Shown: positions 1 to 8,517, counted from the first letter of the stretch. The stretch: DNA of 64,000 nt from CAWGOF01 sp963824225 (GCA_963824225.1 CAWGOF010000003.1:1-64000); one strand, 5' to 3'. The notes: generated by a model not told the origin, from the sequence alone. Translations and numbers: made by a program.

Positions 1-1426
1 TCCGAGATCGGCGCGCGAACGCGGGACGTGCTGATCGAGGCCGCGTGGTTCGACCCGGTGGCGGTGCGGCGCGCGGCGCGGCGCCTCGGTCTACGGACCG
101 ATGCGAGCTGGCGCTTCGAGCGCGGCACGGACGTCACGGCTCCGCTCGCCGCGCAGGAGCTCGCCGCGCGGTTGCTCGTCGAGCTGGCCGACGGCGCGCC
201 CGACGCGATCGTCGACGTCTACCCTGCCCCACGGCCGCGTGCGGCGCGGCGGCTGCGCTTGTCGCGCATCGGGCGGCTCCTGGGCTACTCCCCCGAGACG
301 GCGCAGGCGGTCGGCGCTCTCGCGGCGCTGGGGTTCGAGCCACAGTTCGTCGAGGACGGTGTCCTCGAGGTGACCGTTCCGTCCTGGCGCGTGGACGTCG
401 ACCGCGAGGAGGATCTGGTCGAGGAGGTCGCCCGCCATCTCGGCTACGACGCGATTCCCGTGTCGCTCGCCGGACTGCCGCACCCGGCCCCGGGAGCGCT
501 CGCGGACGAGCCCGAGGAGTCGGCGCGCGCGATCCTGGCCCGGCTCGGGTTCCACGAGGCGTTCGGCTACGCGATGATCGGTGCCGGGGAAGACGATGGG
601 CTGGTGCCGGCCGATGCCCCGGCCCCCGCACGACTGGCCAACCCGATCGCCGAGCCGCTCGCGTACCTGCGCCGATCACTCGTGCCCGGGCTGCTCCAGG
701 CGATCGAGACGAATCAACGGCGCGGGACCGCCGATGTCCGGTTGTTCGAGGTCGGTCGGGCGTTCTGGTTCGAGTCCGAGGGCGCGAGGCCCCGCGAGCG
801 GCTTCTCGCGGCGCTCGCGTGGTGCGGTGCGGCTCGACCGGTCCACTGGTCCGACCCTCCGCGGGAGGTCGCGTACTCGGACGTCGCCGGAGTCATCGAG
901 CACGTGCTGAGCGCGATCCGCCCCGGGCAGCGGGCCGAGCCTCGCGCGGCGGCTCTCGACGCATTCCAACCCGGCCGATCCGCTACCTGGAGCCTGCCCG
1001 ACGGGACGTTCGTGGCGCGCGGCGGTGCGCTCCACCCCACACGCCAACGCCGCTTCGAACGCACCGTGTGGATCGCCGAGGTCGACCTCGACGCGCTCGG
1101 CGCGTTGCCCGTCCCGTCCCGGGTTCCGCCCCGTGCCGCGGCTGTCGCCCGTGACGCGCGACCTGTCGCTCCAGATGACACGCGATCGATCGTTCGGCGA
1201 GGTGGCCGCCGCTCTGGACGCTGTTCCGGCGCCCGCACCCGTGCAGATCCACGTCATCGACCGGTACGAGGGGCCGCCGCTCCCGCCCGGCGACGTCTCG
1301 GTCACCGTGCGGATCGTCCTGTCCCCCACCGAGCGCACGCTCGTCGACGCCGAGATCGAGGCCTACCGTAGGGCGCTCGTCGCGGCGATCGGCGCGCTCG
1401 AAGGGATCCGGCTGCGCGGAGATTGA
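1..1426 (+). CDS. pheT: Phenylalanyl-tRNA synthetase beta subunit (5'-partial, one frameshift)
   Basis: This is the C-terminal part of the tetrameric PheRS beta chain, which charges tRNA-Phe together with PheS. The open frame begins at base 1 inside the core (SEIGARTRDVLIEAA, then LGLRTDASWRFERG), which is typical of PheT. The frame then breaks. Upstream of about 1121 the protein reads in frame 1. Downstream the FDX-ACB anticodon-binding domain (RFRPVPRLSPVTRDLSLQ and on to the TGA at 1424-1426) is in frame 2. Removing one G from the GGG at 1121-1123 restores one continuous protein, so a sequencing indel is more likely than a true pseudogene of this essential gene. It is followed by the zapB-like/zapA genes, a common order in deltaproteobacteria. 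Confidence 0.93.
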
Positions 1427-1451
1427 GACCGCCGCGCCGCACCCGTCCTGC

Positions 1452-1457
1452 TACAAT
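1452..1457 (+). promoter_or_regulatory. Probable -10 element (TACAAT) for the zapB-like/zapA transcript
   Basis: TACAAT lies 10 bases before the ATG at 1467, so the transcript would have only a few untranslated bases. No clear -35 was recognised. The same short spacing recurs at many starts in this window. Confidence 0.45.
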
Positions 1458-1466
1458 GGCCGACGC

Positions 1467-1718
1467 ATGAGCGAGTTCCTGGTCCAGCTCGAAGAGCGGG
1501 TGCAGCGTGCGGCACGCCGTCTGCGGGAGCTCGGCGCGGAGCGCCAGCGCCTGGAGGCCGAGAACGCCGACCTGCGCGCGCGGCTGCGGGGCCTCGAAGC
1601 TCAGGTCCGGCCGCTGGTCGATCGGGACGACGCGCGGCTCGCACGCGAGCGGAGCGACACGATCGCGGTACTCGAGGCCGTGGCCCGCGACCTGCGGGGC
1701 GAGGAGGCCGCGCCGTGA
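1467..1718 (+). CDS. Small coiled-coil protein, ZapB-like
   Basis: An 83-residue protein made almost entirely of heptad-like Leu/Glu/Arg sequence (LRELGAERQRLEAENADLRARL) and predicted to be one continuous coiled coil. Genes of this size and position, between pheT and zapA, are usually annotated as ZapB-like cell-division factors that bridge FtsZ-ring accessory proteins. Here the assignment rests on context and coiled-coil character, not on a diagnostic motif. It ends 16 bases before the zapA start, so the two are probably co-transcribed. Confidence 0.6.
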   Translation: MSEFLVQLEERVQRAARRLRELGAERQRLEAENADLRARLRGLEAQVRPLVDRDDARLARERSDTIAVLEAVARDLRGEEAAP

Positions 1719-1734
1719 CCGGCGAGGCCGCGCC

Positions 1735-2067
1735 ATGAGCGGCGAGCGATCGGTCGAGCCCGACGGCACGACCGCGGTCCAGATCCTGGGGCGCACGTAT
1801 CGCCTGCGCGGCGAGGGCGACCCGGCGTATCTGGCCGAGCTGGCCGAGCTCGTGGATGGGAAGATGCGCGAGGTCGAAGCGGCCACCGGAACGGCGGACA
1901 CGCTGAAGGTCGCGATCCTCGCCTCGCTCAACCTTGCTGACGATTACAGAAAAGCCAGCCGGGGCGCGCCGGCATCGAAGCGGACCCGCTCCCGGGACGT
2001 CGACGAGGAGCACGACCGCAGGCTGGCTCGAATGGTGGCCCTGCTCGACGAGGCGCTCGGCGCGTAG
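1735..2067 (+). CDS. zapA: Cell division protein ZapA
   Basis: A 110-residue protein with the ZapA layout: an N-terminal beta region (VQILGRTYRLRGEGDPAYLAELAELVDGKM), then the conserved helical stretch with the ASLNLADDY motif, then a C-terminal helix. ZapA binds FtsZ and promotes bundling of the Z ring. The ATG at 1735 is chosen because it directly precedes the conserved domain; an in-frame upstream start would overlap the coiled-coil gene. The immediately following 6S RNA matches the zapA-ssrS linkage known in many proteobacteria. Confidence 0.88.
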   Translation: MSGERSVEPDGTTAVQILGRTYRLRGEGDPAYLAELAELVDGKMREVEAATGTADTLKVAILASLNLADDYRKASRGAPASKRTRSRDVDEEHDRRLARMVALLDEALGA

Positions 2068-2071
2068 GGCG

Positions 2072-2091
2072 ACCGCCGTGCGGACGGCGGT
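2072..2091 (+). other. Perfect hairpin between zapA and 6S RNA
   Basis: ACCGCCGT (2072-2079) pairs with ACGGCGGT (2084-2091) around a GCGG loop, 5 bases after the zapA stop. There is no U tract after it, so it is not a classical intrinsic terminator. It may slow RNA polymerase or protect or process the zapA mRNA 3' end just before the 6S RNA. Confidence 0.4.
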
Positions 2092-2112
2092 GGCGTGGTG
2101 GAACGGTGAGAA

Positions 2113-2319
2113 ACCGAGGAGCGTGCGCTCGGGTGCACGCCCTGCGGGGCGCGTGATGGGTCCATTGGGTTTGAGCCAACACTCGCATATCGGGGAACGC
2201 CGCGTTCGTCGCGGTGTGCATGCCTCCTCCGGGAGGAAGCCTGAAGCGGCGCCGGCCTCCCCCCCTGGCAAGTCCGGTTCAAGCTGATCGCCCACACGAC
2301 CCAGGCGGGGCTCCTCGAC
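2113..2319 (+). ncRNA. ssrS: 6S RNA (SsrS), RNA polymerase regulator
   Basis: 6S RNA is a long hairpin with a central bulge that mimics an open promoter and sequesters sigma-70 RNA polymerase in stationary phase. Evidence: it lies between zapA and rny, the usual locus in deltaproteobacteria. The ends are complementary: CGAGGAGC at 2115-2122 pairs perfectly with GCTCCTCG at 2310-2317. The interior contains the family-like block GTGTGCATGCCTCC followed by GAAGCCTGAAG near 2214-2250. The length of about 200 nt fits the family. This also explains the gene-free interval of 331 bases between zapA and rny. The exact ends are inferred from the closing stem. Confidence 0.8.
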
Positions 2320-2398
2320 TCGGCTCGTCGTCTCCCGAACGCCACAGTCCGCACGACTGGAGAGTGCGCCCGTCGGGGTGCGCGGTCGCGGAGTGGCG

Positions 2399-3937
2399 AT
2401 GGAAAGGTTGACCGGTCTGATCGTCCTCGCGGCTCTCGTCGCGGGAGGCGTCGTGGGTGGCGCCGCGTGGGCCGCGCGCGGCGTGTTGACGCGCGCCCGG
2501 GCTGCCGCACGCGCGCTGCTGCAGGACGCGGCGGCAGACGCCGAGAACAAGAAGAAGGAGGTCCTGGTCGCGGCGGAGGAGAAGCTGCTCGCCGCCCAGG
2601 CCGAGACGGACGAACGGGAGCGCGTGCTCGACGAGCGCGAGGGGCGACTCGAGCAGCGCGGCCGCGAGATCGAGCGCCGGGTGTCCGAGGTCGGGCGCGA
2701 GCGGGCCCGCCTCGACCGCAGCCTCGAGGAGGCGAAGCGCGTCGAGGCCGCGGCCGCGCGCGCCGCGGCCGAGGCCCGCGAGGGCCGGGAGCGCGCCCTG
2801 GGTGAGCTCGACCGCGTCGCCGGATTGAGTCGCGAGCAGGCGCGGCGCGAGATCATCGCGAGCATCGAGGCCGAGGCGCGGGCCGAGGGCGAGCGCCTCG
2901 CGCGGCGCATCGAGGAGCAGGCGCGCGACGGGGCCGAGCGCCAGGCGGTCCAGCTGCTGATCCGGGCCGCCGAGCGGGCGAACGTGAGAGACGTGGTCGA
3001 GACCACGGTGCGCTACGTGGAGCTGCCGAGCGACGAGATGAAGGGCCGGATCATCGGCCGCGAAGGGCGGAACATCCGCGCGCTCGAGATGGCCACGGGC
3101 ATCGACCTCGTGGTCGACGACACGCCGCGCTCGATCCTCATCTCGTCGTTCGATCCGCAGCGCCGGGAGGTCGCACGCCTGGCGATCGATCGCCTCGTCG
3201 AGGACGGCCGGATCCATCCGGCACGGATCGAGGAGGTCGTGCAGAAGGTCCAGGAGGAGATCGAGGGCGTCGTCGAGCAGCGGGGCCAAGAGGCGGCGTT
3301 CGGGCTCGGGATCTCGGACGTCCATCCGCGGCTGCTCAAGCTGATCGGTCGGATGCGGTTCCACTACTGGCACGGGCAGAACCTGCTGATCCACTGCCGC
3401 GACACGGCGCGCATCGCGGCGCACATGGCCCACGAGGTCGGCGCGCGCGCGGACGTGGCGCTGCGTGCGGGGCTGCTGCACGAGATCGGCCAGGTCGAGG
3501 ACGGCGTGCAGGGCCATCCGATCCTGGTCGCCGCGGACCTGTGCGCGAAGTACCGTGAAGCGGACGAGGTCGTCCGCGCGATCCGCTCGCTCCACGCCGA
3601 GTCCGACGAGCGGAGCCTCGAGGGAACTCTGGTGCAGACCGCGCGACGGATCAGCGAAGCTCGCCCCGGCGCGCGGAAGGACAACCTGGCCGTGTTCCTC
3701 GAGCGCCTGCGGCGGCTGGAGGACCTGGCGCGGCGGTTCGACGGTGTCGAGCGCGCGTTCGCCGTGAAGGCCGGCAAGGAGCTGCGCGTTCTCGTCGATG
3801 CGACGCGCGTCGACGACGAGCGGACCCTCGCGCTGTCGAAGGAGATCGCGCGGGCGATCGAGCGCGAGCTGGCCTACCCCGGACCGGTCAAGGTGACCTT
3901 GATCCGCGAGACCCGTGCGGTACGCTACGCCGTGTGA
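2399..3937 (+). CDS. rny: Ribonuclease Y with a degenerate HD active site
   Basis: RNase Y is a membrane-anchored endoribonuclease that starts mRNA decay. The 512-residue protein has the full family layout: N-terminal membrane helix (about 4-25), long coiled coil (about 30-190), KH domain with GRIIGREGRNIRALE, then an HD domain and the conserved C-terminus (PGPVKVTLIRETRAV). The HD domain is unusual. The canonical LLHDIGK reads LLHEIGQ (H361, E362); EGSH reads QGHP; SHHGD reads SLHAE; and the Asp before the conserved ARPGAR block is Arg416. Several metal ligands therefore appear lost. The ATG at 2399 is chosen because it starts the membrane helix; an in-frame ATG at 2378 is less likely. The last base pairs overlap ispA (GTGA). 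Confidence 0.9.
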   Translation: MERLTGLIVLAALVAGGVVGGAAWAARGVLTRARAAARALLQDAAADAENKKKEVLVAAEEKLLAAQAETDERERVLDEREGRLEQRGREIERRVSEVGRERARLDRSLEEAKRVEAAAARAAAEAREGRERALGELDRVAGLSREQARREIIASIEAEARAEGERLARRIEEQARDGAERQAVQLLIRAAERANVRDVVETTVRYVELPSDEMKGRIIGREGRNIRALEMATGIDLVVDDTPRSILISSFDPQRREVARLAIDRLVEDGRIHPARIEEVVQKVQEEIEGVVEQRGQEAAFGLGISDVHPRLLKLIGRMRFHYWHGQNLLIHCRDTARIAAHMAHEVGARADVALRAGLLHEIGQVEDGVQGHPILVAADLCAKYREADEVVRAIRSLHAESDERSLEGTLVQTARRISEARPGARKDNLAVFLERLRRLEDLARRFDGVERAFAVKAGKELRVLVDATRVDDERTLALSKEIARAIERELAYPGPVKVTLIRETRAVRYAV

Positions 3938-4845
3938 GCCGCGAGAGCGGGGAGCTCGTGAACCTCGACGCGTACCTGGACCAGCGCCGGCGGTGGATCG
4001 ACGCGGCGCTCGAGCGGCTGCTGCCCGTGCCGAGCGGGCCGGCCTCGACCGTGGCGGCGGCGATGCGCCACGCGGTGCTCGCCCCGGGCAAGCGGCTGCG
4101 CCCGATCGTGGCCATCGCGGCGTGTGAGGCGTGCGGCGGCAGCGTGGAGGACGTGCTCGAGCCCGCGAGCGCACTCGAGCTGCTGCACACCTACTCCCTC
4201 GTGCACGACGATCTTCCGGCGATGGACGACGACGATCTGCGGCGCGGACGCCCGACCGTGCACCGGGCGTTCTCCGAAGCCGCGGCGATCCTGGCCGGCG
4301 ACGCGCTGCACACGTTGACGTTCGAGATCCTGGCCACGCGGCCGGCGGGCGATCCGGCGGCCGTACGGCGGATGCACGCCGCGGCGATCGTGGCCCGCCG
4401 AGCAGGCATGAGCGGGATGGTCGGCGGGCAGATCGCCGATCTCGAGGCCGAGGGAACCGCCCCCGACCCCGAGCGCCTCGAATGGATCCATGCGCACAAG
4501 ACCGCAGCGCTCCTGTCGGCGAGCGCCGAGGTCGGCGCGATCCACGCCGGGGCGGACGAGGCCGCGCGGGCCGCGCTCGGCCAGTACGGCCATGCGCTGG
4601 GGATGGCGTTCCAGATCGCCGACGACCTCCTCGACTGCACGGCGAGCGCGCAGGACCTGGGAAAGACGCCGGGCAAGGATCGCCAGGTCGGCAAGGCGAC
4701 CTATCCGGCCCTGTTCGGCCTCGACGTCTCGCGCGAGCGCGCCGAAGCGTGGGTCGAGCGGGCGCTCGAGCCGCTGACCTCGGTCGATCGGTGGTCCGAG
4801 CCGCTCGAAGCGCTCGCCCGGTTCGCCGTCACACGGACGCGCTGA
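3934..4845 (+). CDS. ispA: Farnesyl/geranylgeranyl diphosphate synthase (polyprenyl synthetase)
   Basis: Condenses isopentenyl diphosphate with allylic diphosphates to make C15/C20 precursors of quinones and undecaprenyl lipid carriers. The 303-residue protein shows the first Asp-rich motif DDLPAMDDDD (residues 92-101), the second motif FQIADDLLD (Asp230, Asp231, Asp234) and the bacterial FPP-synthase tail GKTPGKDRQVGKATYP. The GTG at 3934 overlaps the rny stop by four bases; a GTG at 3958 is an alternative. In many relatives xseB precedes and dxs follows this gene; neither is present, and tlyA follows directly. Product chain length cannot be told from sequence alone. Confidence 0.92.
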   Translation: MSRESGELVNLDAYLDQRRRWIDAALERLLPVPSGPASTVAAAMRHAVLAPGKRLRPIVAIAACEACGGSVEDVLEPASALELLHTYSLVHDDLPAMDDDDLRRGRPTVHRAFSEAAAILAGDALHTLTFEILATRPAGDPAAVRRMHAAAIVARRAGMSGMVGGQIADLEAEGTAPDPERLEWIHAHKTAALLSASAEVGAIHAGADEAARAALGQYGHALGMAFQIADDLLDCTASAQDLGKTPGKDRQVGKATYPALFGLDVSRERAEAWVERALEPLTSVDRWSEPLEALARFAVTRTR

Positions 4846-5693
4846 TGCCGACGCGCCGCGCGCGGGTCGATCAGCTGCTGGTCGAGCGTGGGCTCGCACC
4901 GACGCGCGCGCGGGCCCAGGCGCTCGTCCTCGCCGGCCGCGTGCACAGCGGCGCGACCCGGATCGACAAGCCCGGAGTGCAGGTCTCCACGGACGCCCCG
5001 CTCGAGCTCGCGGCGGGCCGGTCGTTCGTCAGCCGCGCCGGCGTCAAGCTCGAGGCCGGACTGCGGCGGTTCGCCGTCGACGCGCGCGGGCGCGATGCGC
5101 TCGACGTGGGCGCATCGACGGGTGGGTTCACCGAGGCGCTGCTGCGAGCCGGAGCGCGACGGGTGATCGCGCTCGACGTCGGGCGGGGCCAGCTCGACTG
5201 CTCGCTCCGCGCCGACGAGCGCGTGTTTCCGATCGAGGGCCGCAACGCGCGGCACCTGCGACCCGAGGACCTCCCGTTCCTCCCGTCGCTGACCACGATC
5301 GACGTCTCGTTCATCTCGCTCGCTCTCGTGCTCCCGGCGGTCGCGGCGTGTCTCGACGACGCAGGGGACGTCGTGGCGCTGCTCAAGCCGCAGTTCGAGG
5401 TCGGCCGGGGCCAGGTCGGTCGCGGCGGGGTCGTCCGCGACCCCGAGCGCCACCGCGAGGTCCTGCTGCGCGTCACGGACGGCGCGCGCGCCTCGGGCTG
5501 GCACGTGCGCGGCGTGATCGCGTCGCCCGTTCGCGGCGCCACGGGCAACCGCGAGTTCCTGCTGCACCTGAAGCGGCTCCAGGGGATGACGCCGCCCGCC
5601 GACGACCTCTCGCTGCTCGTCGAGGCCGCGCTCGGCGAGGATCCGGGCCCCCTGGCGCCCGGCCCGCCCGACGGACTAGGCTCACGCGCGTGA
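4845..5693 (+). CDS. tlyA: TlyA-family rRNA 2'-O-methyltransferase (hemolysin-like)
   Basis: A 282-residue protein with an N-terminal S4 RNA-binding domain (RVDQLLVERGLAPTRARAQ) joined to an FtsJ-type methyltransferase fold. The SAM-binding motif is ALDVGASTGGFTEALL, and the family blocks DVSFISL, LLKPQFEVGR and GNREFLLHL are present. TlyA proteins methylate 16S/23S rRNA cytidines; the old 'hemolysin' name refers to a secondary phenotype. The ATG shares its first base with the last base of the ispA stop, and the next gene overlaps by four bases, indicating translational coupling in the rny-ispA-tlyA-nadK-MFS operon. Confidence 0.9.
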   Translation: MPTRRARVDQLLVERGLAPTRARAQALVLAGRVHSGATRIDKPGVQVSTDAPLELAAGRSFVSRAGVKLEAGLRRFAVDARGRDALDVGASTGGFTEALLRAGARRVIALDVGRGQLDCSLRADERVFPIEGRNARHLRPEDLPFLPSLTTIDVSFISLALVLPAVAACLDDAGDVVALLKPQFEVGRGQVGRGGVVRDPERHREVLLRVTDGARASGWHVRGVIASPVRGATGNREFLLHLKRLQGMTPPADDLSLLVEAALGEDPGPLAPGPPDGLGSRA

Positions 5694-6571
5694 CGCTCCC
5701 CGGCCCGATCCGACGTGTGCTCGTCGTGGGCAAGGCGTCCCATTCCGAGGCCCGCCGCTTGGCCGACGATCTCGCGCGCTGGCTCGACGCGCGAGGGGTC
5801 CGGGCGGTGCTCGAGCTGCGGACGGCGGTGGCGCTCGGCCGGACCGACGGTGTGCCCCTCGACGCGCTGCCTGCGGACATCGATCTCGCGGTCGTCGTCG
5901 GCGGCGACGGAACGCTGCTCGGCGTGGCCCGCGTCGCGGCACCGCTCGGCCTGCCGATCCTGGGCGTGAACCTCGGCAGCCTGGGGTTCCTGACCGAGCT
6001 GCAGCCCGAGGAGCTGTTCCGCGGGCTCGAGGCCACGCTCGAGGGTCGGGTCACGCTCGAGGAGCGCGAGGCCCTGCGCGTGCGGCCGACCCGCCGAGGC
6101 CACGCCGACGCCGTGTACGCGGTGCTCAACGACGCGGTGATCGCGAAGACGGCGCTGGCCCGGATGATCACGCTCGACGTGCTGGTCGACGGCGATCCGG
6201 TCGCAACCTACACGGCCGACGGCCTGATCGTCGCCACCCCCACCGGATCGACGGCGTACAACCTGTCGGCCGGCGGGCCGATCCTCGACCCGCGGATGTC
6301 TGCCGTCGTGATCGCCCCGATCTGTCCCCACAGCATGAGCTACCGGCCGCTCGTCGTGCCCGGAAGCGTGTCCGTCGAGGTCGTGCTGCGCAGCACCGGC
6401 GAGGCCGTGTATCTCACGCTCGACGGGCAGATCGGATTCCCGCTGACGCTCGACGACGCGGTGCGGGTCGATCGCCACCCGCGACCGGTGCGCCTCGTGC
6501 GAACCGCGCCGCGGAGCTTCTTCGACGTCCTGCGACGCAAGCTGCGCTGGGGAGAGCGGCCGCGCGGATGA
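5690..6571 (+). CDS. nadK: NAD kinase
   Basis: Phosphorylates NAD to NADP using ATP or polyphosphate in the cytosol. The 293-residue protein carries the GGDGT motif (residues 71-75), the N147-D148 pair in VLNDAVI, and the glycine-rich block ADGLIVATPTGSTAYNLSAGGP. These are all diagnostic of the PpnK family. The GTG start at 5690 overlaps the tlyA stop (GTGA) and gives a short normal N-terminus (IRRVLVVGK). In many deltaproteobacteria nadK lies beside tlyA or recN; recN is not present here. Confidence 0.94.
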   Translation: MTLPGPIRRVLVVGKASHSEARRLADDLARWLDARGVRAVLELRTAVALGRTDGVPLDALPADIDLAVVVGGDGTLLGVARVAAPLGLPILGVNLGSLGFLTELQPEELFRGLEATLEGRVTLEEREALRVRPTRRGHADAVYAVLNDAVIAKTALARMITLDVLVDGDPVATYTADGLIVATPTGSTAYNLSAGGPILDPRMSAVVIAPICPHSMSYRPLVVPGSVSVEVVLRSTGEAVYLTLDGQIGFPLTLDDAVRVDRHPRPVRLVRTAPRSFFDVLRRKLRWGERPRG

Positions 6572-7869
6572 CGCACGGCGCCCTCGAACCGAAGCGTAGC
6601 CAGGTGCTCGGCTACTGCCTGTTCGATTTCGCGAACTCGTCGTACACGACGCTCATCAGCACCGTCGCGTACTCGGTGTACTTCCGCCAGGTCGTTGCCG
6701 GAGCGAGCGGCCGCGCCGACCTGCTGTGGAGCCTGGCCCAGGTCGGAGCCCAGGCGCTGTTGATCCTCGGCGCGCCGATCCTCGGGGCGCTCGCCGATTT
6801 TTCCGGACGAAAACGCCGCTACCTCGCCCTGACGGCGTTGCAGACCGTCGTCGCCTGCGCCGCGCTGGCCCTCGTCGGGCCGGGAGACGTGGGTCTGGGG
6901 ATGGCGATCCTGATCGTCGGGTCGGTGGGGTTCGAGGGCGGGTACGTGTTCTACAACGCGTGCCTGGCCGACGTGTCGACGCCGCGCACGATTGGGCGCG
7001 TCTCCGGTCTGAGCTGGGGCATCGGGTTCCTCGGCGGGCTCCTCGCGCTCGTGACCACGGCGCCGTGGATCTCGCGTCCGCTTCGCGACGCCTCGGGCCT
7101 CGTGCCGGAGGCGGTGCACGACTATCGCGTGTCGTTCGTCGTCGTCGCCGTGTTCTTCGCCGCGTTCGCCCTCCCGGCACTCGCGCTCCTGCCCGAGCGC
7201 GGTGTCCGCCGCGCGCTCCCGTCTCTCGCGGCGTACGCCCGCGTGGGCTTCGGCCGCGTGCGCGAGACGATGCGCCAGCTCGGGCGCTATCGCGACGCCG
7301 CGTTGTTCGTGTTTTCCGCGCTGTGCTTCTACGGCGGGATCGAGACGGTCATCAAGTTCAGCGCGATCTATGCCGCGGTGTCGTTCGGCATCGAGGGTCG
7401 GGCTCTGGTGCTGCTGTTCGTGGTCACGAACCTCGTCGCCGCCCCGGGAACTCTTCTCGCGGGTGTGGCGGCCGATCGGTTCGGCGCACGACGCACCCTG
7501 GCCGCGACGCTCGTCCTGTGGGTCGTCCTCGTTCTCGTCGCGGCGTTCGTGACGACCGCGGGCGCGTTCTGGCTCGTGGCCTGCGGGATGGCGGTGGGCA
7601 TGGGCAGCACGCAGGCGGTCGCGCGCTCGTTCCTCGCGCAGATCGCGCCGCCCGAGCGCGTCTCCGAGTTCTTCGGGTTCTACGTGCTGTGCAGCAAGAT
7701 CGGCTCTGTCGCCGCGCTCCTGGTGTTCGGGATCGCGAGCTTTTGGGCCAGCCAGCGCACGGCCGTCCTGGGGGTGCTGCCCTTCTTCCTCGCCGGACTG
7801 GTTCTGCTCCTGGCGGTCGACGAGCGTCGGGCGCACCGGGTGGCACAGGCGAATTCCCCCCCCGCCTGA
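6568..7869 (+). CDS. MFS transporter, UMF1/YxiO-like family
   Basis: A 433-residue inner-membrane protein with about 12 hydrophobic segments. The N-terminal GYCLFDFANSSYTTLI block and the loop FSGRKRRYLAL are characteristic of the UMF1 (Atg22-like) major facilitator branch, whose bacterial substrates are mostly unknown. The ATG overlaps the nadK stop by four bases, so it is the last gene of the coupled operon. Codon use and GC match the neighbours. The substrate cannot be inferred. Confidence 0.85.
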   Translation: MTHGALEPKRSQVLGYCLFDFANSSYTTLISTVAYSVYFRQVVAGASGRADLLWSLAQVGAQALLILGAPILGALADFSGRKRRYLALTALQTVVACAALALVGPGDVGLGMAILIVGSVGFEGGYVFYNACLADVSTPRTIGRVSGLSWGIGFLGGLLALVTTAPWISRPLRDASGLVPEAVHDYRVSFVVVAVFFAAFALPALALLPERGVRRALPSLAAYARVGFGRVRETMRQLGRYRDAALFVFSALCFYGGIETVIKFSAIYAAVSFGIEGRALVLLFVVTNLVAAPGTLLAGVAADRFGARRTLAATLVLWVVLVLVAAFVTTAGAFWLVACGMAVGMGSTQAVARSFLAQIAPPERVSEFFGFYVLCSKIGSVAALLVFGIASFWASQRTAVLGVLPFFLAGLVLLLAVDERRAHRVAQANSPPA

Positions 7870-7891
7870 CGGCGATTCGGGCGGCGCCTTG

Positions 7892-7903
7892 CCTCGCGCG
7901 AGG
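7892..7903. promoter_or_regulatory. 12-bp perfect palindrome upstream of XRE regulator
   Basis: CCTCGCGCGAGG is fully self-complementary and lies about 50 bases before the ATG at 7956, immediately upstream of a TATTTG -10-like hexamer. It could be an operator bound by the regulator itself, or a terminator stem for the MFS gene (no T tract follows). In GC-rich DNA short palindromes also arise by chance. Confidence 0.35.
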
Positions 7904-7955
7904 GGTCTTCCATATTTGAAACCGGGGCGATGGGGCTTGGGGGCCGACCCGGCGG

Positions 7956-8510
7956 ATGGACGATCTCGACAAACGCGCGATGGGCCAGAGGATCCGCCAG
8001 ATCCGTGCGGCCGCCGGCCTCAAGCAATGGGAGCTCGCGGCGCGCCTGGGCACGACGCAGTCCGCGGTGCACAAGTACGAGCGCGGGGTCGTTCCCGAGC
8101 CCCGACGGCTCGTCGAGATCGCGCGCATCGGGCGGACGACGATCGAGTGGATCCTCACCGGTCACCACTGGGAGGACGGATCGGAGGCGCGCGAGCGGTT
8201 GCCGAGCGAGGTCCTCGGGCTCGCGCGGCGGGTCAGCGAGCTGGGCCTGCACGAGCGCGCCGCGGTCGAGGAGGCCCTGCGCCTGCTGCGCGACGCGATC
8301 GGCGCGCTGGCGCCAAGTCCCGAGCCGTCGCCGACGCCCGACGCCGCGGCGCACGCGCTGCGAGTCCACGGTGCGTCGACGCTGCGGGTGCTCGAAGCGG
8401 CGTGGCGCATCCAGCGCGCGGTGCTCGAACGGATGGTCGACGGTGCCTCCGAGCGCCTGGAGTCGACCGCGACCGACGGGCGAACGACTGCCGAGCCGAA
8501 GGACGAATAG
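7956..8510 (+). CDS. XRE-family helix-turn-helix transcriptional regulator
   Basis: A 184-residue protein. Residues about 9-70 form a Cro/CI-type HTH (MGQRIRQIRAAAGLKQWELA, then LGTTQSAVHKYERG, with the recognition helix in the second block). The Trp-Ile-Leu-Thr-Gly sequence after it resembles the end of SinR/phage-type HTH domains. The C-terminal 110 residues are helical and charged with no recognised ligand domain. No target is evident; a palindrome lies just upstream. It converges with lysK, with only 7 bases between the two stops. Confidence 0.8.
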   Translation: MDDLDKRAMGQRIRQIRAAAGLKQWELAARLGTTQSAVHKYERGVVPEPRRLVEIARIGRTTIEWILTGHHWEDGSEARERLPSEVLGLARRVSELGLHERAAVEEALRLLRDAIGALAPSPEPSPTPDAAAHALRVHGASTLRVLEAAWRIQRAVLERMVDGASERLESTATDGRTTAEPKDE

Positions 8511-8517
8511 CTCCGGC

